Counted from the first letter of the stretch, positions 1 through 8,249 are shown. The stretch is DNA of 41,751 bases from an uncultured Haliea sp. (GCA_913061145.1 CAJXUQ010000026.1:1-41751), one strand, 5' to 3'. Program-made: numbers and translations. Notes: generated from the letters alone by a model not told the origin.

Positions 1-260
1 CGCTCTTCGCTACCGGAAAGTACACCTTCGAACTCAACGACACGGTCATCAACTACACGCAACTCGCGGACACGGACAGGGACGACCTGACGGGCTACGC
101 CGTCTTCGAGAGCTTCGACGCCGCGAACGGCATGTACAGGGTCTGCTACACGGACGATCAGGATGTGCGGTCCGCGAGCACGGCGGTGGACATCTGCGCA
201 AACGGTGGGCGCGGTAACCTGTCAGAGCCCACGCGGCTGCGTTTCTTTATCCAGGAGTAG
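1..260 (+). CDS. C-terminal fragment of an unidentified protein
   Basis: An open frame enters from the left edge (codons in phase with position 3) and stops at TAG 258-260, giving about 85 residues. The peptide is rich in Thr, Asp and Asn and ends in TRLRFFIQE. It contains two cysteines about 18 residues apart and alternating hydrophobic/polar stretches, which would suit a beta-sandwich repeat of an exported or surface protein. I recognise no family. It lies 65 bp from the 3' end of the tmRNA gene, a common integration site for islands, so it could belong to an integrated element, but nothing else of such an element is visible. Confidence 0.5.
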   Translation, partial: LFATGKYTFELNDTVINYTQLADTDRDDLTGYAVFESFDAANGMYRVCYTDDQDVRSASTAVDICANGGRGNLSEPTRLRFFIQE

Positions 261-325
261 TGACCGCCACCGGGCATTCAACAGCGGCCTTCCTGGATTT
301 CTTTTGACTTGCTTGGATGGGTGTT

Positions 326-717
326 TGGTGGAGGCGGCGGGAGTTGAACCCGCGTCCGCCAGTACTCTGCCTTCGGCTCTACATGCTTAGTTTCCGTTAA
401 TTAATTTAGCCTCATACAGCCCAACGGGCAGGACGTAATTGGCGAGCCTGAATAAGTTTTAGCAGTTCCACCTCAGGCGGGCTTCACAGCGATCCAGTTC
501 TATATGACAGTCAGTAGTGCGGTACTGGCACCTTACTAAAGACCGCTAGGGCCGAAGCCACTAGTTGGTGCTTTCACGGGCTGCTTACGCAGCCAGTTGG
601 GCACCGTAGTTGTCATCGTTGGCAACTAATAGTTTGCAGCTTTGGATTTACGTGATTCGCTACCATCACGGCATGCACCTCAGGGTTCGTTACCGTCGTC
701 GAATCCGTATCGCCCCC
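326..717 (-). ncRNA. ssrA: transfer-messenger RNA (tmRNA)
   Basis: Read on the minus strand, the gene begins GGGGGCGATACGGATTCGAC at 717, the usual tmRNA 5' end, and finishes with a T-arm (GGGTTCAACTCCC) and CGCCTCCACCA at 326, so CCA is encoded. The 5' GGGGGCG pairs with the 3' CGCCTCC as a 7-bp acceptor stem with one G-U. The length of 392 nt is normal. It is one-piece rather than permuted. With SmpB (8281-8763) it rescues stalled ribosomes and tags the nascent chain for proteolysis. The end positions are inferred from the acceptor pairing. Confidence 0.96.
585..623 (-). other. tmRNA-encoded proteolysis tag reading frame
   Basis: Within ssrA the frame GCC AAC GAT GAC AAC TAC GGT GCC CAA CTG GCT GCG TAA encodes ANDDNYGAQLAA and a stop. 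The AND.NY start and the hydrophobic LAA C-terminus are those of gammaproteobacterial tags, and LAA is the ClpXP recognition end. It is two residues longer than the E. coli tag (ANDENYALAA) because of Gly-Ala-Gln in the middle. The resume codon is taken to be GCC, by analogy with the Ala resume codon of other tmRNAs. Confidence 0.92.
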
Positions 718-730
718 AGTGTGACTCGCA

Positions 731-736
731 ATTGTA
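731..736 (-). promoter_or_regulatory. candidate -10 element of ssrA
   Basis: TACAAT on the minus strand lies 13 nt upstream of the mature tmRNA 5' end. This leaves room for a start about 7 nt before the mature end, which RNase P would then remove. No convincing -35 hexamer is seen at 16-18 bp. The call rests on one hexamer and its spacing. Confidence 0.35.
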
Positions 737-759
737 CCTCAATTGCACAATGTTAGACT
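732..759 (+). promoter_or_regulatory. candidate promoter of the Ldh2-family gene
   Basis: TTGTAC (732-737), a 16-bp spacer and TAGACT (754-759) are arranged like a weak sigma70 promoter facing the dehydrogenase gene. It overlaps the putative ssrA -10 on the other strand, so the two divergent promoters would share DNA. The match is moderate and nothing else supports it. Confidence 0.28.
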
Positions 760-843
760 GTGAAATCTGCAATAGTTCCCTTGAGGTCACTTTCCCGCCC
801 GTGGGCACGTGGCCTGCCCTATCTCTCAAATAAGGAGCCTGAC

Positions 844-1908
844 ATGTCCGTACGTTACGCGCATGCCGACCTTCATGCTTTCAGCCAGCGTCTGTTCGAG
901 GCCGTGGGCTTGCCCGCTGAACGTGCCGCTGTGATGGCCGAGGTGCTGCTGGAGGCCGACCTGATGGGCTTTACCACCCACGGTATGCAGCGCGTGGCGC
1001 ACAATGTGCGCTGGCTGATGGAGGGCGCAAGCCGCTGTAATGGCGAGCCTGTGGTGCTGGTGGACAAGGGCGCGCTGTTCAACTGGGACGCCGCCTTTCT
1101 GCCCGGCCCCTGGGTCGTCAGTCAGGCGGTTGATACCGCGCTGGCCCGCGTTCCGGAGTACGGCGTGGTCACAGCCACGTTGCGCCGCAGCCAGCACATT
1201 GCCTGCCTGGCAGCCTATCTGCCCCGGGTGATTGAGGCCGGTTATCTCGGGATCCTGACCTGCTCGACGCCCGCGGAGCACACGGTGAGTCCCTTTGGCG
1301 GCCTCACGCCGGTATTTTCCGCCAACCCGCTGGCCATGGGTGCTCCGGGGAAGGAGTACCCACTGCTGTTCGATATCAGCATGTCCATCACCGCAGGCGG
1401 CTACGTGGCGCGCGCGGCGCGTGAGGGCGAGCGGCTGCCCGAACCCTGCCTGAAGGACGCGGAGGGCGTCATCACGGATGACCCGTCCGCGCTAGCTGGA
1501 CCGCCCCGGGGCAGCATCATGCCCATCGGTGGTGCCCAGCATGGTTACAAGGGCTCCGCGCTGTCGGCCGCAACCGAAGTGCTGAGCATGGCGCTGGGCA
1601 ACTATGGCCGGGCCGATGCGGAAGCAGCGGGGGACGGCGAAGCCAATTCTGTGTTCCTACAGATTATCGATCCTGCGGCCTTTGGCTCGCTCGCCGTGTT
1701 CAGGGAGCAGCTGCATGCACTGCAGTATCTGGTCACCGCAAGCGAAGTATCCGAGGGGGCACCGCCGGCACGGTTTCCCGGGCAGAGAGCGTGGCAGCAG
1801 CGCCGTGAGCAACTGGCGGGTGGCGTGGCGCTGTACCCCAGCATCATGAAGGATCTGGCGCCGCTGGCGCGCCAGCTGCAAGTGCCGCAGCCTGCGCCGC
1901 TGGGCTGA
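844..1908 (+). CDS. malate/L-lactate dehydrogenase family oxidoreductase (Ldh2-type)
   Basis: A 354-residue protein of the NAD(P)-dependent Ldh_2/MDH family, which includes AllD-type ureidoglycolate dehydrogenase, YlbC and piperideine-carboxylate reductases; the substrate is a 2-hydroxy (or cyclic imino) acid. Family signatures seen are HGMQRV near residue 46, the SQHIACLAAYLPRVIEAG segment carrying the catalytic-type His, PFGGLTPVFSANPLAMGAP, and GYKGSALSAATEVLS towards the C-terminus. ATG 844 was chosen because TAAGGAG lies just upstream and the protein begins as family members do; the frame is open further upstream to 760. Its stop is only 3 bp from the convergent batD stop. The exact substrate cannot be told from sequence. 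Confidence 0.88.
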   Translation: MSVRYAHADLHAFSQRLFEAVGLPAERAAVMAEVLLEADLMGFTTHGMQRVAHNVRWLMEGASRCNGEPVVLVDKGALFNWDAAFLPGPWVVSQAVDTALARVPEYGVVTATLRRSQHIACLAAYLPRVIEAGYLGILTCSTPAEHTVSPFGGLTPVFSANPLAMGAPGKEYPLLFDISMSITAGGYVARAAREGERLPEPCLKDAEGVITDDPSALAGPPRGSIMPIGGAQHGYKGSALSAATEVLSMALGNYGRADAEAAGDGEANSVFLQIIDPAAFGSLAVFREQLHALQYLVTASEVSEGAPPARFPGQRAWQQRREQLAGGVALYPSIMKDLAPLARQLQVPQPAPLG

Positions 1909-1911
1909 TAT

Positions 1912-3174
1912 TCAGGGGTTCAGCGGCGGCAGGGCATGCGCCGCCGGTTTGTGGCTGGCCTTGAGGTAGCGTTGCCGAGCGGCCTGCAGTTTTTTCTCCA
2001 GTGTGCTGCCGACCGGCGCTTCTTCTCCCCGGCCAAACAGCGCAATACGCCAGCTGTCGAGTGCGCGGGTGAGGGCTTCGTCGCCGTAGCGTTGCGCGAA
2101 TTCCCGGCTGTCCATGGTCGGGGTCAGGTGCGCGCTCCAGGCCAGCAGGGCGCGGTAGGCCGCAGCGCGGTCGTGGGCCCGTAACCGCTGCTGCAATACC
2201 TTGAAGGCATGTGCTTCGCTGTTAAGGTGACGCTGCCGGTAGGCTTGCCAGCGCGGGCGCAGCGTCTGCTGCCAGCTGCGCCAGCATGCCCAGGCGAGCA
2301 GGAAGGCCGCTGCGACGGCGCCCAGCAGTTGCCAGCGCAAGGCGTTGCCACGGGTATCGGCTGCGTCTTCCTGCACGGGCGCTGCACCGCTGACGCGCAG
2401 CGTCACACCGTCGGCGGTGACCTGTTCCACCCTGCCGGTGTCGGTATTCCAGTAGCTCAGGGTCACCGGCGGCACGTTGAACTCGCCACCCGCCTCAAAC
2501 ACCAGTGTGAGCTTTTCACTGCGTGTCGCGGGCGGTCCGTCCGCCGTGGTGGGTCGGTCGGCGTAGACCGAGGCGGCCTCAAAGTCCAGCTCGGGCGCGA
2601 GTGGCGGCAGGAAGATCGCGGGCAGTCCCTCCAGCTCGGCCCGGTATACCAGCGTAACGGCGTCGCCCGGTTGCAAACTGCCTGTATCGCCACCGACTTC
2701 CAGGGTCAGGCGCAGCGCGTTGCCGGCCAGGTAGGGGGTCAGTGATTCTGCGCCCGGCGGCACCACCGCGCTGAAACGAATCTCGGGAAGCGCCACCTGC
2801 AGGCGTGTGGGCGCGCTGCCTGGGTTGGCATAGCTGACCCCGAGTTCAGCTTCGTCGATGCGATACTGTGCGGCCTGCAGCGGATAAATGCGGAAGCTGC
2901 GTACGATCCCTGACCAGGTTTCGCCGTTGATCGCGCGACTGGTGGGGAAGGAGCTGTCCGGGGGGCGCTGTGTGATCGCGTTGGCCAGCTCAAAGTCGGG
3001 GTAGTTGGGGGGCTGTGCAAACCAGGTGGGTACGAGTACCGTAACCTGCAGCTCCAGAGGTTCACCCACCCTGACCTGTTGCGGCGTTATGCTCACTTCC
3101 ACCACGGGCTGCACCTGGGCCAGGCTGTGTGCGCTCAGCAGCACAAGCAGGCACAGGGCGAACCAGCGCTTCAT
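1912..3174 (-). CDS. batD: BatD-like membrane protein (oxygen-tolerance family)
   Basis: A 420-residue protein with an N-terminal signal peptide (MKRWFALCLLVLLSAHSLAQ), an extracytoplasmic beta-rich region of BatD type (residues about 20-290), one transmembrane helix (about 297-315) and a basic cytoplasmic C-terminal tail. Bat proteins are encoded with MoxR ATPases and VWA proteins and are thought to form an envelope complex for stress tolerance; their molecular role is poorly defined. ATG at 3174 overlaps the TGA of the upstream TPR gene as ATGA, which fixes the start although the frame is open further upstream. It is the last gene of the operon. Confidence 0.85.
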   Translation of the reverse strand: MKRWFALCLLVLLSAHSLAQVQPVVEVSITPQQVRVGEPLELQVTVLVPTWFAQPPNYPDFELANAITQRPPDSSFPTSRAINGETWSGIVRSFRIYPLQAAQYRIDEAELGVSYANPGSAPTRLQVALPEIRFSAVVPPGAESLTPYLAGNALRLTLEVGGDTGSLQPGDAVTLVYRAELEGLPAIFLPPLAPELDFEAASVYADRPTTADGPPATRSEKLTLVFEAGGEFNVPPVTLSYWNTDTGRVEQVTADGVTLRVSGAAPVQEDAADTRGNALRWQLLGAVAAAFLLAWACWRSWQQTLRPRWQAYRQRHLNSEAHAFKVLQQRLRAHDRAAAYRALLAWSAHLTPTMDSREFAQRYGDEALTRALDSWRIALFGRGEEAPVGSTLEKKLQAARQRYLKASHKPAAHALPPLNP

Positions 3175-3827
3175 GGCGCCTCCTCCCGGCTTTGTTCCAG
3201 CGCGAAGCGCGTGCGCAGGAATTCGGCGGTGTCGGTATCCACCGAGCGCATCCACTTCTCGGCGGACTCAAGGCCAATGGTGCTCTCCCGCGTGATTTCC
3301 ATTTCTCGACCGCGCTCGTCCTCGTTGTCGAACACGTAGTCATCCGCGCTGAGTTCGGATTCGTCTTCGGTATCACTGTCCTCGCGCAGCTGCTCGATGT
3401 ACTCGGTGATATGCCGTGCCAGGTCCAGGTTTTCCGCGGCCTGCTGCCAGCCCGGCTCGGCGGCGACGGCCAGCTCGAAGGCACGGATGGCGTTGCGATA
3501 GTCGCGTGCCTTGATCAGGGCGTTGCCCCGGTTGTAGAAGCCCACGGCGTCCGGAATGCGGGCGAACAGGTCGGCAGATTGCTCGTACTGGCCCGCATAG
3601 TAGGCCGCGGTGGCTTTCTGTGCCGGGTCCTCGAAGCGAGCCACGGCCGTTTCCCAGTCGCGCTGGTTCATTGCGCGCTGGCCCTGCTGGTCGCGGGTTA
3701 GCCACAGATCGGCAAGGGTGGCCTCCCGGCTCGCCAGCCACACCAGTGCCAGCAGGGCTGCGAGAGTTACCGCGGCAAACTGCAGCGGCGCGTGCTGCCA
3801 GGGTGACCTCTGATTCCGGCGCTTCAT
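3171..3827 (-). CDS. membrane-anchored TPR protein of the Bat operon (BatC-like)
   Basis: A 218-residue protein. One transmembrane helix lies at about residues 17-32, followed by TPR-like helices (about 55-135, clearest at GFYNRGNALIKARDYRNAI and the helix after it) and a very acidic segment (about 148-175). In many gammaproteobacteria this TPR region is fused behind a VWA domain in one BatB protein; here it is a separate gene directly after the second VWA gene. ATG at 3827 overlaps the upstream stop as ATGA. TPRs usually hold protein partners, here probably the VWA proteins. Confidence 0.82.
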   Translation of the reverse strand: MKRRNQRSPWQHAPLQFAAVTLAALLALVWLASREATLADLWLTRDQQGQRAMNQRDWETAVARFEDPAQKATAAYYAGQYEQSADLFARIPDAVGFYNRGNALIKARDYRNAIRAFELAVAAEPGWQQAAENLDLARHITEYIEQLREDSDTEDESELSADDYVFDNEDERGREMEITRESTIGLESAEKWMRSVDTDTAEFLRTRFALEQSREEAP

Positions 3828-4807
3828 CGCAGCACCCAGCCCCGGCGGAAGCCGTAGAGCACCAGCAACAGTGCGGGCCAGAGCAGCAGCCAGCCCTCGT
3901 CGTGCCACTCGGCGTCCGGGTCATCCGCCTGCAGCAGATTCGATTCAATCAGTCGCAGCAGCTTGCGTATATCCGCATCGCCTGCTTCGCTGCGCACCAG
4001 GGTGACGTCGGTTTCGTTCGCCACGCGGCGCAGCAGGTCGGTGTCAATCGCCGTTTGCAGGGGGGCGCCGCCAGGGCCAACCACGGGCTTGCCATCGGGT
4101 AACAGTGCGACACCGCCGGCATCGGTGCCCACCACTAGTGCCGCCACCGCCGGGGCCGAGGCATTGACACTGAACGCGGCGAGCGCGGGGATGTCGGCGC
4201 TGTCGAAACCGTCGGTGATGAACAACAGCGTGCCGATGCTGGCGCTCTCGCCCAGCAGGTCCAGTGCCAGCGGCAGTGCGGCTGCACTGTTATTGCCGCC
4301 GTGCGGCATGATGGCCGGGTCCAGGCTCTCGAGAAATCCGGCGAGAACCGCGCTGTCGGTGGTCGGGGGGACCACGATGTGCGCAGAGCCCGAGTAGGCT
4401 ATCAACGCGGTGCGCGCCCCGGTGCGTGCGGCGACCAGGTCCAGTGCCTTGAAGCGCGCCCGGTCCAGGCGGGTGGGTGCGAGGTCGTTGCTGCGCATGG
4501 AGTCGGTGACCTCCATTGCGATCACCAGCGGTGCCGTTTCCTCAAACCACGGCGCCACCTGCTGGCGCCAGGCGGGGCCGGCGGCGGCCAGTGCCAGGGC
4601 CAGCAGGGCGATGGTGAAGCTGTCCAACGCGCTGAAACCTGTGCGCGTGTCGTGCTGTATGGTCAGCGCGCGGCGCAGGTGTGGAGCAACCAGGTTGCCC
4701 AGTGGGCTCTCGGGGCTGCGCTGGGTGCGCAGCAACCACCAGATGCCGAGAACCGCGGGCAGGGCAAGCAGCCAGAGCGGGCGCAGAAAATGCAGCTGTT
4801 CCATCAT
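3824..4807 (-). CDS. batB: VWA-domain membrane protein, BatB-like, with degenerate MIDAS
   Basis: A 327-residue protein with two N-terminal transmembrane helices (about 9-26 and 60-77), a von Willebrand A domain (about 92-270) and a C-terminal transmembrane helix (about 302-320). The first MIDAS motif, DxSxS in metal-binding VWA domains, reads MEVTDSM here (E99, T101, S103), so both the Asp and the first Ser are replaced by similar residues. A later FITDGFDSAD loop is kept. Two adjacent ATGs are possible; 4807 overlaps the batA stop as ATGA and follows AAGGAG at 6 nt spacing. It probably works with BatA in the envelope. Confidence 0.86.
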   Translation of the reverse strand: MMEQLHFLRPLWLLALPAVLGIWWLLRTQRSPESPLGNLVAPHLRRALTIQHDTRTGFSALDSFTIALLALALAAAGPAWRQQVAPWFEETAPLVIAMEVTDSMRSNDLAPTRLDRARFKALDLVAARTGARTALIAYSGSAHIVVPPTTDSAVLAGFLESLDPAIMPHGGNNSAAALPLALDLLGESASIGTLLFITDGFDSADIPALAAFSVNASAPAVAALVVGTDAGGVALLPDGKPVVGPGGAPLQTAIDTDLLRRVANETDVTLVRSEAGDADIRKLLRLIESNLLQADDPDAEWHDEGWLLLWPALLLVLYGFRRGWVLR

Positions 4808-5784
4808 GCGCTGCTCCTTTGCCGACCGAACCGCATGCCCGCCAGTGTCGCGAGCCCGATCAGCAACGCAGCACCCGCGGGCCATACCACCAGCGATTGC
4901 CGCGGGCGCCAGGACTCGGTGTTCACCTCGGCGGCAGTCGCCTCATCGATGCGCTGGTAGACAGCGGCGAGCGCAGTCTCATCCTCGGCATTGAAAAACT
5001 CGCCGCCGGTGCGCCCGGCAATATCGGCCAGCAGGCTGAAGTCGACCCGGTCTTCCCCCGTGGCCTGCGGGTCGCCAATGCCGATGGTGTAGATTTCCAC
5101 GCCATTGCGCGCGGCAATGGCCGCGGCATTGATCGGCGTCATGCGGCTGGCCGTGTCGTTGCCGTCGGTGAGCAGAATCAGAATGCGTTCCTCGATGCTG
5201 CTCGATTCAAAGGCGTGAATGGACAGGCCGATGGCATCGCCCAGCGCCGTTTGCGGCCCCGCCATGGCGACGGCCATCAGGTCGACCAGGGTGCTTGCAG
5301 TGGCGAGGTCACGGGTGAAAGGCAGCTGCATATAGGCTTTGTCGCCAAATACGATCAGCCCCACGCGGTCGGACTCGCGCTCGGCGATGAAGGCCTTCAC
5401 TACCTGTTGTACGGCTTGGTGACGGGAAATGGGCTGGCCGTCGCGCCCGGGGAAATCCCGGTAATCCATGGAGCCGGAGAGGTCGATGGCGAGCATGATG
5501 TCGCGTGCGACCTCGGTGCGTACAATGGGTTCTCCTACCCAGTTGGGCCGCATCAGCGCGACAACCAGCAATAGCCAAATCAGCCAGAGGAGAACGGCCT
5601 GCGTGCGGCGTCGGCGATGCACCACGGCGCCGGTGCCCGGCTCCACGCCGGACGCGGCCACGATGTCGGCAAAAAAAGGTACGCGCAGGGCACTGGCGCG
5701 CTCCCGGTGCGGCGGCAACCCCCACCACAGCAGCAGCGGCAGGGGCAGGGCGAGCACAGCCCAGGCAAAGGCAAACTCAAGCAC
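4804..5784 (-). CDS. batA: VWA-domain membrane protein BatA
   Basis: A 326-residue protein with N-terminal hydrophobic helices (about 5-22 and 62-79), a VWA domain with an intact MIDAS motif (DLSGS, residues 101-105, and ILILLTDGNDTAS) and a C-terminal transmembrane helix near residue 305. This is the BatA architecture: a metal-binding VWA domain exposed outside the inner membrane and anchored at both ends. The start is GTG at 5784, overlapping the DUF4381 gene by 8 bp; no ATG fits the family N-terminus. It is co-encoded with MoxR, which in related systems is thought to remodel VWA proteins. Confidence 0.9.
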   Translation of the reverse strand: MLEFAFAWAVLALPLPLLLWWGLPPHRERASALRVPFFADIVAASGVEPGTGAVVHRRRRTQAVLLWLIWLLLVVALMRPNWVGEPIVRTEVARDIMLAIDLSGSMDYRDFPGRDGQPISRHQAVQQVVKAFIAERESDRVGLIVFGDKAYMQLPFTRDLATASTLVDLMAVAMAGPQTALGDAIGLSIHAFESSSIEERILILLTDGNDTASRMTPINAAAIAARNGVEIYTIGIGDPQATGEDRVDFSLLADIAGRTGGEFFNAEDETALAAVYQRIDEATAAEVNTESWRPRQSLVVWPAGAALLIGLATLAGMRFGRQRSSA

Positions 5785-6247
5785 GGTGCACCTGTACCCA
5801 GCGCCGGGCCGCGGCCAGTAACTGTGGGTCGTTCACGGGCGCGAGATAGGCTGCGCGGGCGAGAGAGGGCGCTGCGGCCGTAACCACGGGGTCGTTGCCG
5901 CTGCTGGTGCACAGGAACGCGGCCCAGGCGTCGCCCTGCAGGGCGGCAACGTCCCGGCGTGGATAGGCGCCCAGCGCCGTGCGCTTGAGCAGCACGGCGA
6001 TAGCCTGGCTCGCAGCCGGTTCCTGCTGCGCCAGCGCATCCAGCGCGCGCAGCGCCTCCCGTCGATAGCGGTTGCGCCGGTAGGCGGCGACACGGTGCCC
6101 GAGCGTGATCAGCATCAGCGCCAGGAGCCAGCCTCCCAGCACCCACCAGCCGCTGGTGGCGGGTGCCATCGACACCGGTTCCGGCGTCACCATGGGGTGC
6201 AGCAGGTCGATCAGTTGTGAGAGCGAAAGCCCGTCGTAGCGGCTCAT
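5777..6247 (-). CDS. DUF4381 small membrane protein
   Basis: A 156-residue protein with one transmembrane segment near residues 34-52 and a basic cytoplasmic part with helices rich in Ala and Arg. Size, position between DUF58 and batA genes, and the R-rich segment just after the membrane helix match DUF4381 proteins found in MoxR/Bat operons. Its function is not known. The start ATG overlaps the DUF58 gene stop as ATGA (6244-6247), and its own end overlaps batA by 8 bp, so it is probably translationally coupled on both sides. Confidence 0.8.
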   Translation of the reverse strand: MSRYDGLSLSQLIDLLHPMVTPEPVSMAPATSGWWVLGGWLLALMLITLGHRVAAYRRNRYRREALRALDALAQQEPAASQAIAVLLKRTALGAYPRRDVAALQGDAWAAFLCTSSGNDPVVTAAAPSLARAAYLAPVNDPQLLAAARRWVQVHRA

Positions 6248-7188
6248 GCGCGGGGTCGTCCGGGGCGCGCCTGGCCCAGTAGCTGCCGGATCTGCGGCAG
6301 GGTGTCCTGCGCCGCGTTTAGGGGCAACACGGACAGGTTGATCTCGCGTTGCCAGTTCCTGATGGTCTGCAGTCGCTGGCGGGTAAAGCCGCCCACGGCT
6401 TCCAGAGTGCTGCTGTGGCTGAGATCGATTTCCGCCTGCAGGTGGCCGTCGCCGAGCACCGTGGGTTCGCCGCGGGTCAGGCCCTGCTCTGCCAGCGGGT
6501 CGTGGACCAGCATCAAGAGGACATCGTTGTGCGCGGCGATGGTGGACAGGCGTTTGCGCGTGATTTCATTGGCCCCGGCAAAGTCGCTGAGGATGATGAC
6601 CAGGTGGTCGTGCCGTGCCAGGCGCGCCACCGGCCGCAGCACGTCGTTCAGGCGGTCAGCACCTTCGTCGACCCGCTTTGCCGCGTGTAGCGCGCCATTG
6701 AAGTTGGCCATGGTCTGCAGCAGGGTAAACAGGGTTCGCCGGCTGCGGCGCGGGGCAAATTCCACTTGGGTGCTGTCGTCGAACACAATGCCGCCGACGC
6801 GATCTCCCGCGCCGAGCACGCCAAAGGCGGCGATGGCTGCGGCCTCTGCCGCAGTGACGGACTTCATGTTCAGGGTGGAGCCAAAGAACATCGACATGCG
6901 CTGGTCAACGACCAGCAGCGCTGGTCGGTCGCGCTCCTCCGTGTAGACCCGCACGTGGGGAGTGCCGGTGCGCGCGGTGGCTTTCCAGTCGATCGAGCGA
7001 ACGTCGTCGCCGGGCAGGTAGTCGCGCATTTCCTCAAAGTTGAGCCCCCGGCCGCGCAGGCGGGAGGCATGTTGGCCGTTGAGCACACTGCGTGCAGGCT
7101 GGCGCGGCAGGAAGCTGAGTTGTTCGGCAGCCCCCTGCAGGTTGCGCAGGTGTTCGAGTGAGACGTGGATACGGGGGTCGTCGTGCAT
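6244..7188 (-). CDS. DUF58 protein of the MoxR/Bat operon
   Basis: A 314-residue soluble protein. The DUF58 hallmark is present: R55-DYLPGDD-VRSIDWK (ending near residue 69), followed by a VWA-like fold opening at LLVVDQRMSMFF (residues 91-102). The MIDAS-like DxSxS is incomplete (D95, then QRMS), as is common in this family. DUF58 proteins almost always lie next to MoxR ATPases and are thought to be a partner or substrate. It starts 12 bp after the moxR stop and overlaps the next gene by ATGA. Confidence 0.9.
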   Translation of the reverse strand: MHDDPRIHVSLEHLRNLQGAAEQLSFLPRQPARSVLNGQHASRLRGRGLNFEEMRDYLPGDDVRSIDWKATARTGTPHVRVYTEERDRPALLVVDQRMSMFFGSTLNMKSVTAAEAAAIAAFGVLGAGDRVGGIVFDDSTQVEFAPRRSRRTLFTLLQTMANFNGALHAAKRVDEGADRLNDVLRPVARLARHDHLVIILSDFAGANEITRKRLSTIAAHNDVLLMLVHDPLAEQGLTRGEPTVLGDGHLQAEIDLSHSSTLEAVGGFTRQRLQTIRNWQREINLSVLPLNAAQDTLPQIRQLLGQARPGRPRA

Positions 7189-7200
7189 GGCGCGGCGCCG

Positions 7201-8190
7201 CTAGGGCAGTGCCACCTCAGCCAACAGTGCGTCGATGACCTTGTCGGCGTTCATGCCTTCGCCGTGGGCCTCGTAGGACAGCATCAGCCGGTGTCGCAGG
7301 CAATCGTGGACAATGGCGCGCACATCCTCGGGGTCGACATAGTCCCGCCCCTGCAGCCAGGCGTGGGTGCGACCGCACTTGTCCAGTGCGATAGATGCCC
7401 GTGGGCTGCCGCCCACCTCAATCCAGCGGGCAACGTCGGCCGAGTACTTTTCCGGCGTGCGGGTGGCATATACCAGATCGGCCATGTAGCGCTTCATGGG
7501 CTCCGACACATGCACCTGGGCGATTTCCCGCCGTGCATCAAATACCGCCTGCTGCGGGATTCGCGCGGGTTTTTCGGGTTTTTCGCCGGCGTCATCCGGG
7601 CGCGCCTGCGCCTGCCGTTCCTCTGAACGCACCAGGTCGACAATGCGCATTTCATCCTCGACGGGCGGGTAAACAATGTTCACGTGCATCAGGAAGCGGT
7701 CCATCTGTGCTTCGGGCAGGGGATAGGTGCCTTCCTGTTCAACCGGGTTCTGGGTTGCCATCACCATGAACAGTGGCGGCATGCGGTGCGTCTTGCCAGC
7801 GACCGTGACCTGGCGCTCTTCCATGGCCTCGAGCATGGCGGCCTGGACCTTGGCGGGTGCACGGTTGATTTCATCGCCGAGCACGATATTGGCGAAGATG
7901 GGGCCGGGCTCGAAGCGGAAGTCGCCCCGGCTGCCATCCTGGTAATACACCTCGGTGCCGGTGACGTCCGATGGCAGCAGGTCAGGTGTGAACTGAATGC
8001 GGCTGAAGTCCGCTTCCAGATGGTCTGCCAGCGCCTTGATGGCGCGTGTTTTCGCCAGACCGGGCAGGCCCTCGACCAGCAGATTGCCATTGGCCAGCAG
8101 ACCGATCAGTAGCCGCTCGATGACCGCCTCCTGGCCAACGATGGATTGTTGCATGCGCGTGCGCAGTTCATTGATACGTTCTTTCGACAT
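7201..8190 (-). CDS. MoxR-family AAA+ ATPase
   Basis: A 329-residue AAA_3 ATPase. Walker A is GLPGLAKT (residues 41-48), Walker B is the VLGDEINRAP segment, and sensor 1 is in MVMATQNPVEQEGTYPLPEAQMDRF. MoxR ATPases act as chaperones that insert cofactors into, or remodel, VWA-containing complexes. As first gene of the seven-gene Bat operon it is the likely engine for the BatA/BatB/TPR/BatD membrane complex. ATG 8190 gives the normal family N-terminus; the ribosome binding site is weak. Confidence 0.93.
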   Translation of the reverse strand: MSKERINELRTRMQQSIVGQEAVIERLLIGLLANGNLLVEGLPGLAKTRAIKALADHLEADFSRIQFTPDLLPSDVTGTEVYYQDGSRGDFRFEPGPIFANIVLGDEINRAPAKVQAAMLEAMEERQVTVAGKTHRMPPLFMVMATQNPVEQEGTYPLPEAQMDRFLMHVNIVYPPVEDEMRIVDLVRSEERQAQARPDDAGEKPEKPARIPQQAVFDARREIAQVHVSEPMKRYMADLVYATRTPEKYSADVARWIEVGGSPRASIALDKCGRTHAWLQGRDYVDPEDVRAIVHDCLRHRLMLSYEAHGEGMNADKVIDALLAEVALP

Positions 8191-8232
8191 GCCAGGCGAC
8201 CCGAGTGCAGTAGAAGGACTCGCTCATGTTGC

Positions 8233-8249
8233 CAGCCTCGACGAGGCTG
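8233..8249. other. palindrome between smpB and moxR
   Basis: CAGCCTCG-A-CGAGGCTG is a near-perfect palindrome in the 90-bp gap between the smpB stop and moxR start. It could fold into a 6-bp stem with a CGACG loop, or be bound as DNA. There is no T-run on either side, so an intrinsic terminator is not well supported. A role in separating smpB from the Bat operon, or as an operator, is a guess. Confidence 0.4.

Noticed and set aside
328-361. tRNA-like 3' end suggesting an ordinary tRNA gene on the minus strand
   Set aside because: The T-arm and acceptor end belong to tmRNA: the matching 5' acceptor strand is 350 nt away at 711-717, and a tag frame lies between.
163-390. 75-codon plus-strand ORF
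   Set aside because: It runs across the end of the left gene into the tmRNA gene and has no family resemblance.
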